Below the pieces are notes generated by a model that saw nothing but the letters and a program-made list of their open reading frames with translations, had not been told where the DNA came from and did not search any database. Of a DNA stretch of 64,000 nucleotides, positions 10,357-20,800 are shown in pieces. Each line of letters starts with the position of its first letter. The first letter of the stretch is position 1. Source of the DNA: Mesodorylaimus sp. YZB2_4 (taxonomy: Eukaryota; Nematoda; Enoplea; Dorylaimida; Dorylaimidae); NCBI GenBank assembly GCA_030248295.1, contig JASANH010001283.1, positions 310,001 through 374,000 on the forward strand. The letters run 5' to 3'. The translations under genes were made by a program, and so were the position numbers.

Positions 10357-11104
10357 ATAGTAGTGAGTCGGCCGCACAGTACACCTGTAGCCTGCTGCCA
10401 TTGCTGAGACTCAGTCTTACATCCGTCTTAATGTGTTTGTGTCAGCCGTGTCGTCTTGATGATTTTGATCCAATCTACTGCGGCAGAGCTTGTGATCTGG
10501 GGCACTAAATTCCACTTATTCCGCATTCCAGATTCAGTTTCAGGCAGCACTACTCCTGGTGATTGATCCACTTTTGCAACAGCCCCTGAGAGACGCTGTG
10601 CGATGTGGAAGGGGGGAACGGCGGGGTAGCGAACATGGTGAACAGAGGGGGTTATGGGTGTTTATCTGCATATCAGCCGTGACTGTCTGCTGCAATCTCT
10701 GGAGTGTTGAACTTATGAGTGATATTATTAGAATAATACCATAGCATATAAGACACGGCGAGCACCGTGACGGGTGTTTGCTTGCCAGCGACTTGCACCA
10801 GGCTCGTATCCTCGAGCGTGCTTGCCCGCCTTGAAACTGCCGCTTTAAATTTTTATTTCCAAACCGTGGCTTCTCTGATTCAGCGAGGGCCGTACGGATC
10901 ACTAATGAGAAAATAACTGGCACTACCGAATCAATAATGAAATACAATGGACTGCATTGTGATAACACCACCAAATTAGCGACCAATCCACCAAAGTCGG
11001 TGTCAATGCGAGCTACCTAACACCAAACAGTTCATCCGCATCAAGTCCACCAAGGGCTCGAAGGCAGTGCACAGGCTCGTTTGGCAATTCATCCTGTGGA
11101 CTAA

Positions 11105-11230
11105 GCCAGCAGGGAGAATCAGCCATCAGAGTGATGTTTCAGTAAGCTAGGTCGGAAGACTTGGTTTGTTACCCCAGGTTTTTAGAGTTGTGCAAACTTT
11201 TACTAGCCACTGCCTTTAGCAACATGACCC
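11105..11230 (+). repeat. Dispersed repeat family 3, copy 1
   Basis: Contains GTGATGTTTCAG, GGTCGGAAGACT and CCCC(A/T)GG(T/G)TTTT followed by a GTGCAAA motif. The same order of motifs occurs at 44145-44280 inside a filamin intron. Divergence is roughly one third by eye. Confidence 0.5.
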
Positions 11231-12123
11231 ACGCGCATCCAGCAGCAACGGTGCGGACAGTTCCATTGGCAGTCCAGTGAACCGATAGTCAAGAAGCAGT
11301 GATGGCGAAAGCTGATGCTGATGAAGTAATGACATGGTGTTGTGCTTGTTTCGTTTCAATAAAAATGTGATACTGCACTAACCAAGCAAGTGACTGTAGT
11401 TGTTTGTGATAAGTGGATAAAGCTCAAAAGTTATGCGAAAGTATGAAAAAAGAGACAAGGTTTTTGTAGGGCGATTGGGGTGATACCAATTTTAATTTAT
11501 GAGCAGATATTTGCTCCTACCTGTACGCGGCCGAGACTTTTCAGATTTTCACTCTAAATTTCACCACAGTTCAGAAATTTTGAAATTCCTGATTTAAGGA
11601 ACTGTTTCACTATCAGGCTCCTCAGTATTGTAGGGCCACAGATGGTTGGCCACTCAATTTTGCGCTAGAAAAAACTCTCTTCATTTTAATGTAACTTGAA
11701 TTGCCGTAATCAAAAAGGCTATTTTTTCTGTTTTTCAGCCATGAAAACCGCTTTTTTTCATGACGATATTTTTTTCGCAAATAGAATAAAATGAAAACAC
11801 GTAGAATTTTTGCACGCACTGTAGAACACATTGTCCATGCTGATTCTCCAACTGCCAGCTTTTTTCCTCTTTTACGCCCACCTAAAATATGTAAACAGTT
11901 TTCGCCATGAAGCAGACACCAACTCAAGAAAAACTAGATTCTGACTTTTCGATGCTGACTAATATCGTAATCCGATTTTAGCTATATTTCGTTTTCTCCC
12001 CATCGCACTTTAAGTCCATTTCTTCGCGACAGAACTTGTTCTTTTTGAGTTTTGATAACTGAATAAGAAAGTGTCTTCTGAATTCAGATTTCTGGCTTGT
12101 GTTCCAGCAACATTCAGGCAAAG

Positions 12124-12640
12124 ATGTTAAATAAATTGGTTTTATTTTTTTTTGCTTTTTCATGCCTTTTTTATGAAGGTATGACAGGATAAAAAATTTT
12201 CATTAATACTGTTGAGTTGTAGAATTTTTGTAGGGAATGCCGTAAAGTGTTTTGACTGCTTGAATCCAGATGGTGATTGCAATACAGGCACCTGCGAGAC
12301 AAGTGCAAGTTGCTTGACGCAGAGATATGATGAAGGTAGGATAGTACTTTTACTGTTCATAAACTATTCCCAGAACTATTTTAGTGTTTCTGAGCTCTTG
12401 TAGCAAGTTTTTTCGTTTTCTTATCCTGGTTCAACTAATTTATTATTTTCAGGTACCCTAAAAGGTTGCAGCTACCTTGAGCAGCCGACTGGTTGTGCTG
12501 ATCATCCCCAACCGGATGGCAAGAGTATCAGAGAGTGTTATTGCAACTCAGACATGTGCAATGGGGCCCTCGTTGTAAGTCCGGCTATCGCGATTGTGAT
12601 GACTTGTGTTATCGGTGCTTATTTATTGGCTACATATTGA
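12124..12640 (+). CDS. Secreted Cys-rich Ly6-like protein B
   Basis: Exons 12124-12178, 12234-12335 and 12453-12640 (55, 102 and 188 nt) join in phase to 114 residues. Exon 1 is a signal peptide (MLNKLVLFFFAFSCLF). The mature domain has ten cysteines: VKCFDC, GDCNTGTC, SASC, GCSYLEQPTGC and the terminal ECYCNSDMCN. The C-terminus is hydrophobic (IAIVMTCVIGAYLLATY), fitting GPI attachment. Spacing matches Ly6/uPAR-like three-finger folds of the invertebrate type. Such proteins sit on the outer membrane face and often modulate receptors or channels; the specific role is unknown. Exon lengths and phases equal those of gene C, so the two arose by duplication. Confidence 0.75.
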
Positions 12641-13714
12641 TTAATTTCTAGTAGATTGCATTGTTGAGATTTACTAGCGGAGAAAAACATGTGGTCATTA
12701 ATGGTTGAGCTGCGATGATTTGGGGGAAAAAGTTAAAAGAAAAATTATAGAATGCGTGTATGAGAAATGAAAGAGAAAGAGAAATCAATTATAATGAGGT
12801 GGGTAATATGGGAAGATGGAAAATTGAAAAGACGAGGATATATAAAACGTAGAGTGGTGATAAGTGGAGCCCGGCTTTGGTCAGGTACTTTGGTACCCGA
12901 CCAGATCCGGTGTCTACTTGTAGGGCCCAAACCACAGTACAGCAAGAAGAAAGCAATGCAGTGCAAGAAAAGTACCGATAAAGCAGCATAGACCAGACCA
13001 GTGGCGTGGCAAACTGACGATTGCATGTCTGGCAGCACCCAATTCACATTAATGATATCATAAAACGCGAGCTTCAAAAGTTCCAACAAAATGTGAGCAT
13101 GTGAGTATAAAGATGTCATGTGTATGCCCACATTTTACTCTGCAAACTATGCAATTGTACTGAGTCTGATCGTGAGCAGAAACAGTAGTTTTGTCATTTG
13201 TGCTTACAATAAGCTCATCGTCATCGGCAGCAGCTTTCACAGTAGTTGCTTGAATTCGATTCTTCAAGCGACTTTTAAGGTAATTTTACGGGCTGTAAGT
13301 ACCTTCAGCGCCATTAGGTTTGACTCTTCGATTTTAAAAATTTTTGTCACATAATTTTTTAATGTTTGATGAACTAAATTCCATCGCAGCGAGTAATGCC
13401 TTAGAAATGCTCGATATGAATGAATCATTAAAAGATCCTTTAATCCTTTATTTTGGACGCAATCAAAAGCAAACAATTTTCCCACGCCTCGTGAAGAGGA
13501 GGAATACTTTATCAGGGATATTTTCTTTGACTTTTCTTAAGTCAATAACATAAAGTCCATTTTCGCCTCCATGAATTTGTGCAGTCTGAACTAAACTTTG
13601 GATGAAAGTGCGTGCGACGAGACGAAGTACATATCAGCGAAGTCTAACGTGAGTGTTGAACAGGTGAACTTTTAGCTGAGAAAGAAAGTTTTGTCGAAGA
13701 AATATCCAGGAAAG

Positions 13715-15168
13715 ATGAAAAATAATTTCCTTATCAGTTTATTCACAGTAGCAGTATTTGTTATCAAAAGTAAAAAGCGTTTTTAAACTTTGGAGGAAAT
13801 TTTTCAATATTTCTGTTTTTCTGCAGCTGAATCAATAAAATGCCACGACTGTTGGTCAGCCAATGGAAATTGTGAAGGCGATACGTGCAACAATGGGATT
13901 AGTTGCCTGAAGAATGTTTGTAATGGAGGTAACGCACTAAAACTTTCAAAATTTCAATGTGAATATGGAAAAAGAGGGATTGCTTGGCTTTTTATTTTTT
14001 GTGAATCCCAAAAAATTCTCAAACTAATCGCGCCGGTATTTCCAGTTTTTTGAAAACTCCCGCTGTGTTATATGAATTATTGCAAAGCTTAAGTGGCTGA
14101 CAATTTCACAGACCTTGCTGTCACCGTTGCCTGGTGCATACCGAAGCTCTGTGTTTCATTGCTTTCACGTAAAGGCCAGTGCATTGAAGTGTGCACATTG
14201 GCAAAAACAGAATGATTGTGAAATCTACATTTCATTTCTTTTTGATGAGAAGAACATAATTCCGGAGGAAATTGGAATGTGATTGCGTAATCTTGAATCT
14301 CGGGTAATCTTATCCCGCGAGTCTTGAACTTAAAAATTTAAATTAGCTCCACATTGACAAAGACAAAGTATAATTGATTGCGCATTAACAAAATTTAAAA
14401 CTTTCGCGTTCTGTTCTATGAATAATGGCAAGGTCAAAGCATTTATTGGACTACATATAGCCTATCATCTTTGGGCGTAATTTTTTTATCATGGCGCCCA
14501 AGGTACAGTACGCTTCGAACCTAAAAATCATGGGCCATTACAAGCTGTGCGTGCTCTGTGTAGCGCACGCAGGAGCACATATAGAGAGGCACGTTCAGAG
14601 TCAATTTCGGAATTCCCGCATTTTTTGAAGATTATCATTCATCGCCCAATTATCTTTTTACGAATTCCAATGTAACACTCTACGCACATTGTCCTTCCTG
14701 AAAGTGCACAGGAGCTGTATCAAATTCCGCTCGCCAAGCAGGCCAAGTAGGGTCGGTCTAGAAGCAAAACTGCTGCATCACGCAACTTGAACACTTCGTA
14801 AAGTATTTTGAACCATCAAATGGCATCTCTGAAAAACAAAAATTAGGTGTCTTCTCTGCTGTGTGCACAGGGCTCATTCAGGTAAAAAATTTTCATTAAA
14901 CCCCGAAAAAATCACTGAAGAATTTTTATTGTGTCAAGAAGCTATTCCAGCTGGATCTCTAACCTCACTCCATTTTGCAGGGATCATCAAACAATGTCGG
15001 CCATTCAAGGAAGAAACTGGTTGCAAGCAAGATGCATCAGGATGCAACATGTGCTTTTGCGACAAAGATATGTGCAATAGAGCCGAACGAAGGAAGCAAA
15101 GCTTGATTTTCGCCCTCATGGCTTTGTTTGTCGCCTTTTTTGGACATATAACATGCAAATTTCACTAG
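13715..15168 (+). CDS. Secreted Cys-rich Ly6-like protein C
   Basis: Exons 13715-13769, 13827-13928 and 14981-15168 (55, 102 and 188 nt, the same lengths as gene B) encode 114 residues. A signal peptide (MKNNFLISLFTVAVFVI) precedes IKCHDCWSANGNCEGDTC, GISCLKNVCNGG, KQCRPFKEETGC and the closing NMCFCDKDMCN. The tail SLIFALMALFVAFFGHITC is hydrophobic and suits a GPI-anchor signal. The mature part has twelve cysteines by my count against ten in gene B, suggesting an additional disulfide. Intron 2 is about 1.05 kb, while gene B's is 117 nt. Confidence 0.75.
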
Positions 15169-15653
15169 TAATGCGTAAATCCTGACTGTGCTGTGAAGCA
15201 GCCGCTAGATGGCTTCCGCCAATCAGTCTATTTGACTGGAATCGTGCAGAGACCAGCATGGATTGTTATGATTCAATGGTTGGCAACACCTGCTGGTGTA
15301 TTTAGACTGGTTTCTGGTGTCATGCGCAAACGTGATGGTGGCTCAGGGGTGTAGAGGACTGATTTCTGGAAAGGAGGCTGTGTGCTAATGCTGGATATTC
15401 AATGCAAGCAGTTTTTTATCGTGATTGGTGTATATCATCTTTTTTGTAACTTCTTTCCGTTTAAGGCGGCGTGCCATGAAAAGTTATTCTGATTTCAGTC
15501 AGCCAAAAATGAAGTCAATCAGAAATGACTGTATCTGTATTTGACATTTTAAACCTTTAAAAAATTTTCCGAGTTCATCAATTTGTTTATTCATCAGGAA
15601 AACTTCTTTTGGAGAATAAATTTTATCATGATTCATTTTGGAATCTTCACAGT

Positions 15654-15834
15654 TCAATATTTCTTATGGAATTTCATCAGTGCAATGCTTGTGATGATAA
15701 ATACAAATGCAACACACATCAAAGCACTGGTTTGAGCTGCTACAAGGCAGGATACCTTGTGTCTATTCCACCTGGACACTGTAAGCACTGCGGAACCTGT
15801 AGCTTTTTAAGTGCAAAGTAGACAGATGCAAAAA
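15654..15834 (+). pseudogene. Decayed exon of a Ly6-like gene (copy D)
   Basis: Similar along its length to the second exon of copy E at 16812-16972. Shared stretches include HQCNA, a CNTH/CKTH segment, GLSCY and PGHCK-CG-C. The first cysteine is replaced by phenylalanine (EFHQCNA against ECHQCNA), and no matching signal-peptide exon was found upstream. It looks like a duplicated, decayed exon. Confidence 0.5.
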
Positions 15835-16027
15835 ATTTGACTGTCGGTGCCTCTACAGTAAGACGGGCAGACTGAAGTAGTTTTGCCCTAAGTTTCGTTT
15901 CCACTCCCTGCACCCAACTCCTATCCCTTTACTGCACACCAGCACTATGCACATTCTTGAATTGCTACACACTACCCGCTGCTCCAGGGGTGAGGTGAAG
16001 GAGTTAAAATTTTACCGACTTTACTGT

Positions 16028-16100
16028 CTGTTTTCTTTGGGAATGTACACGCGGTCTGTGCGGTAACGTGGAGAGAGTGTATATTCTCAAAGACAACAGG
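16028..16100 (+). repeat. ~73-bp hairpin element, copy 3
   Basis: Same orientation as copy 1, with CTGTTTTCTTTGGGAATGTA at the left end and ATATTCTCAAAGACAACAGG at the right. Arms can pair over roughly 25 bases around a GC-rich loop containing TGCGGTAACGTG. Confidence 0.7.
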
Positions 16101-16239
16101 TTAAAAACTCGCCCCGTCAGTCTGATTCCAGTGCAGTGCATTACGTGTCAGGTGTGATCCGGTAAGGACGTGGTTCTTGTTTAACTCATAAGACTTTTAC
16201 CAGGAAGCAAGACCAAGGTTGGAGGATTTAAAGCAAGAA

Positions 16240-16560
16240 GAAAGAATGAATTGGAATAAACTATATCCAAAAAAGGTACAAATGTATAAATGTGTTATCT
16301 CAAAAAGTGAATCTTCGCTGTGTGCTGTGCTTTGTTTTGAGTAATTATCATAGAGATAGCAAGTATATGTTATGACATAGAAGCTGTATTTCAAATATGC
16401 ATATGTTAACAGTGTCACAACAGCCGTTTAGTGTTTTGTCTTGCCTGAATTCAGCTTCCTTCGCCGAAGAATCTTCGTGAGAATACATTATCGAATGGTC
16501 GGTTTGTTTGCTTTCCATGCCTTAACAAAGATTCTTCCTTGCCCAGACTTGTATTGATTT
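16240..16560 (+). repeat. Dispersed direct repeat, copy 2 of 2
   Basis: Partner of 1895-2225, same orientation, with the shared anchors AGAAGCTGTATTTCAAATAT and GGTCGGTTTGTTTG. Confidence 0.6.
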
Positions 16561-16705
16561 GGCCAAAGACCTTCGCAGGCTTCCAGCCATCGTCACGCGA
16601 AGCTTTGTTGAATTGACACGCAATCCAGAAACATTAAGCAGCCACAACGGTTTCTAAAACACCAGAAATTTTGGATAGAGCTCCAGCAGAATATTTTGTC
16701 CAAAA

Positions 16706-17210
16706 ATGATCACGAATCCAATATTTATTATTCTTGTTTCTGCAGCATTAACCAAAGAAGGTATTGGGAATTTGAGAAGCTTAATATCAAGACATTAATA
16801 AGATGTTTTAGGTTTTGCAAAACATCCATTTCGTATTGAATGTCATCAGTGCAATGCTGGCGATGATGACCATAAATGCAAAACACATCGATGCACTGGT
16901 TTGAGCTGTTACGCGGCAGAATGTCTTGTGCTTATTTCACCGGGACACTGTAAGCGCTGCGGAATTTGCTAGGTTTTTAGCTACATTTCATGAAAATGCA
17001 AGTTTCGAAATTTTAGATTCCTTCAAAATATTTACAGGATGTTTTAAAAACAGAACTTGCGGCAGTTATTGTTGGAAATCTGATGCTTTTTAAAATGGAA
17101 CGAGCTGTGATATTTGCACGTGCATAACTGATAACTGCAATGGAACGAGTGCAGTCACTGCTGGCAGCACTTTTTTATTCGCATTCATCGTGTTTTTTTT
17201 ATGTTTTTGA
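16706..17210 (+). pseudogene. Ly6-like gene copy E, broken or shortened
   Basis: Exon 1 (16706-16760) is again 55 nt and encodes a signal peptide (MITNPIFIILVSAAL). Exon 2 begins at 16812 and reads IECHQCNAGDDDHKCKTHRC, then GLSCYAAEC. If exon 2 is unspliced at its 3' end it stops at 16970-16972, giving a 71-residue cysteine-rich peptide. A donor at 16950 (GTAAGC) could join a third exon from 17038 that ends CTCITDNCNG plus a hydrophobic tail, with AATAAA at 17211-17216. That junction creates a TGA, and a second in-frame stop lies at 17091-17093. So the original three-exon gene is broken, although a short two-exon product remains possible. Confidence 0.5.
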
Positions 17211-17216
17211 AATAAA

Positions 17217-17809
17217 ATTTGATGTACTGAATAGCTTTTCACTTATTTTTATATCTAGTGTAGGCACTTCTGTCCAGGAAATACCTTCACAGACTTTGCA
17301 GCAAAAAAACCTTTATTTACAATCGCACTCAAATCTGCAGTGCAGAAAACACAATTAGAGTTTGAATTAAAAAAGCGCGCGAAATCTAAATGATCAGCAG
17401 GTACACAAAATAACTCTAGGAACTAACGATACAAATCGCTCCTGCGCGCAAAGTTTCATAAAAATTGCGGAAATCGCGGAATAGAGCGGAAAAAAACTCG
17501 TAGATCTCCAAAAACTCGTGTAAAAGTTGTGCGTAAAATATAATTTCGAACAGAGTATCCTGACTGCAAACATTAATTTTCTTAAACAGCAGATTTCGCT
17601 CTTTTTCTGGCGAAAAATGACACAAATGACTGTTTCTCAATCATGTGCATGAAATTTAAGTTTTGAAAAGCCGCCAATTATGACATTGGATGTATTTTTG
17701 GCTGCTGGGCAGCGGGAAACTATTTCCGCCGTCTGCCAAGGGCTCTGTGCTTTCTTTGTTCCTCCTCGGCTAGCATTTTGGTTTTCCACAAAATCCAATT
17801 TATTGGTGC
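17217..17809. other. Intergenic, no gene seen
   Basis: AT-rich spacer holding the presumed promoter of the POGLUT2/3-like gene. No clear motif was recognised. Confidence 0.45.
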
Positions 17810-20800
17810 ATGAAGCAGTTTCTTGAAAAAATGGTGCTCTCGTTGTTATTTGCAGTTTTGTTTTTAATCGTCTCACAGTCCTTAGCCCAAACTTACAAAA
17901 CAATAGACCCTCAGAAATGCAAAATTTTTGGACCAGGCATCGTAAATTCCCAATTCCACATGCCAGTGCGGTATTTTTTTGTTGATTTAATTGACAGCGA
18001 TGGGGAAAAGTAAATTTTTTATGTCAATAGAAACGCCTGAAAATGAGCGCTGTGCTGCAAATTTTTTAAAGGCTGCTGATGTTTTAGATGTAACAAATCA
18101 GCAGGAAATGCGTTTCTTCTGGTCGAAAACTTGGATCAAGAGTCGTGCTCAATTTGGTCGAAAGTTTTGGATAGGCACGATGGGTCCTATATTATAAGAT
18201 ATAAATTATTAAAGACCTGCACACGATTGAGGTTGGCGATAACCACGCCAGAAGGAGAACATCTCGCAGAATCACCTTACATCTTAGAAGGTAAGGCAAT
18301 GTCGCTGATTGCTTTCTAATGATGCATTTTTCCTTACCTGAGGCTACTGTTCTCATTCAATCTTTTGCCGACACAACAGCACAGTCTGCATGAGACCATG
18401 GCTTTACAGTGCACTCGAGTCACAGCATCGAAAAAAGCTTTAAGGGAACACAGCTGTCATAAAACTAGTTTCACATTTTAGCCACATCGGAGGTCTGGTC
18501 AGTTTTAGCCCTTATTTGAAAGCTTACAGGTCAAAGAGATCAGCTTTAGGGCTGCTTCTGAGAGTTTAATTTCACTTTGCACCGTTACTTTCTTCATTTT
18601 TAAACTTCCCGCTTGGATGCCTGAGCAGCACTGGTTTAAGAATAGATACTCTTTTAGGTTTTGTAGTTGAGGTCATATGCTCAAGATACGCGAGCAAGAG
18701 GAAGCGCTTTCAGCCCTGAACCAGTGATGCTCAGGCATCTGAGTGCGAGCGGGAAATTCTAATGCATTACACAGAAGTGACCGTGTAAAGTGAAATTGAC
18801 CTCTCAGAAGCATTTTTTTCGCGTGCAAATTTTTTAGTAAGCTCTAAAACTGACCAGACATCACTACCCTTCCAATGTGGCTGAAGTGATTGAGCATTGC
18901 TCTAGATTAGTGTTCAGACAGGAGGCCTGTGACTTTAGCAAAGACATGAGCAGAGAATGAGACAGAAGACCTCAAGTTGATCGCAAAGTGTGGCCATAAA
19001 AATCCATTGCATTTTACACTACTCACAAACTTCCTTAAACGCGCATTTTAACAGATCTCAGTTTTCCAGGTCCACTGTATCCGGAACTGTGTTTCTGTCC
19101 ACAATTACCTGATCGATGGTCGAAATCGATGCAATGTCTCGATAACTATGATCAAATAAATATCGATTTATCAAACTGGTCGAAACAATCAATAAAGTTT
19201 GGTCGAGTTGTGGAAGATGCAGCACGACGCTGGGGTAGTCATCCAGGGGCACACAGTTACTGCCACTATGTCATTGTGGATAGTCAGGTACTTTACACAA
19301 TTTAAGATAACTTTCTCGAAGATATGCTGAAGAAATTGGTTTTTTTTGTGCAGATCTCACGAAAATGCTACGGACAGCATGTCGGATTCAATATGTTCTC
19401 AGATGCCATGTTATTATCTCTTGCACGCAAAGTACAAAAAATTGCTTTCTTATGTAACCGATTTTGAAATACTTTATGCTACTCGTAGATTCAACTCCCA
19501 AACACACAATTCCTCATGAATCTCGGCGATTGGCCGCTCGAAAAACGATCAAGGACTAACGACTTTCTAGTCCCAATGTTCAGCTGGTGCGGATCAGAGG
19601 ACAGCAAAGATATTGTATTGCCCACTTATGAAATGACCGAATCTACTTTAGAAATGATGGGAAGGTAAAATAATTGAAACAAGTTTTTCAAAACTTTTAA
19701 AAAATTGATTTCAGACAAGCATTAGATATTTTTTCTGCTGAAAATTTTGCCAAAACATCTTGGGAAGAAAAAATAAACAAAGGATTTTGGCGAGGGCGTG
19801 ATTCGAATGAAGAACGATTGAAATTAGTCAATATATCGAGAGAATATCCTGATTTGTTGGATGCCGGAATTACAAGATTTTTCTTCTTTCGGGATCGCAT
19901 TGATGAATTTGGTCCAGAAGTACCAACTGTTGGCTTTGATCACTTTTTTAAGGTAAATGCGCGATGCAAGCTGTTTGACTTTTAGCAGTCTAGACTTTGC
20001 GAGCAGTAGCGGCTTTTCAAGTTTCCATAATCTTTTTTATGTCATCCATATAGGACTTCCACCCTAGAGTACGTACCCAATTGGAGGGGGGGTCGCGCCA
20101 AGTGAATGGACGTCCACTTTTTAAAATTGACGAGAGATATCTTAAAAAATAGCAACATTAGGGAGAAAATATTAGGTATGTAACCAGCGCACCCAGGCGG
20201 TGGGAGATAGTCGAGACCGAAGTCTCAGCAAAAAACTGACGTGTGACTGGAGGTAGGCAAGTCTCGCGACTATACCTGCCCTGGATGAAACATCAACCGA
20301 AGAGGTTGACGTCCCAGCCAGGGGAGCGTATCGATTACTCCCGACCGCCAGAGCTGCTGGTTACAGGCATGATAATTGATATTAATTTATCGAACGACGA
20401 CTAGGTACAAACTATGGTCCAAAGTCACCTCGTTTTTAGTTTTGTGATCTTCTGGCTTCTCCCATCTCTTCGTTGGATTAAACGATTTAGTGCCGCCAGC
20501 CAGCATCGACCGATCCGACCCTAGGCCTGGATCCCGATCCTGATCTGATCCAGGGTCTGGATCGGCCTGATCCAGCTGATCCGCTTCATAAAATACAGGG
20601 CTGGCGAGGATGACGCACGAGGCGCGAGTCCTCCCCACCAACCTGTTTCCTCGCTGTCACTCTATATCGGACCACCCAAAGGACATGGGAGAGCCAACCA
20701 GCGTCTACAGCGGGATAAAGTGCTGATTTGGGAGAAACAACAAGACTGTTTCATCACAGTATGCCACACTTTATTATTTTCCAGCAGAATAAAGCGCGAA

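Larger units (their letters stand above)
9070..12123. other. Intergenic with repeats; no gene supported
   Basis: Holds a hairpin element (10284-10356) and one copy of a dispersed repeat (11105-11230). The 148-codon minus-strand frame at 10540-10986 has no family pattern and crosses no splice consensus that would support it. Confidence 0.4.

Noticed and set aside
10540-10986. 148-codon minus-strand open frame.
   Set aside because: No domain pattern, odd composition, no splice or promoter context; likely chance.
17991-18197. Alternative frame read as a separate small protein within the POGLUT2/3-like gene.
   Set aside because: A 78-nt GT-AG intron (18010-18087) restores the filamin-domain pattern on both sides, so the frame is a shadow.
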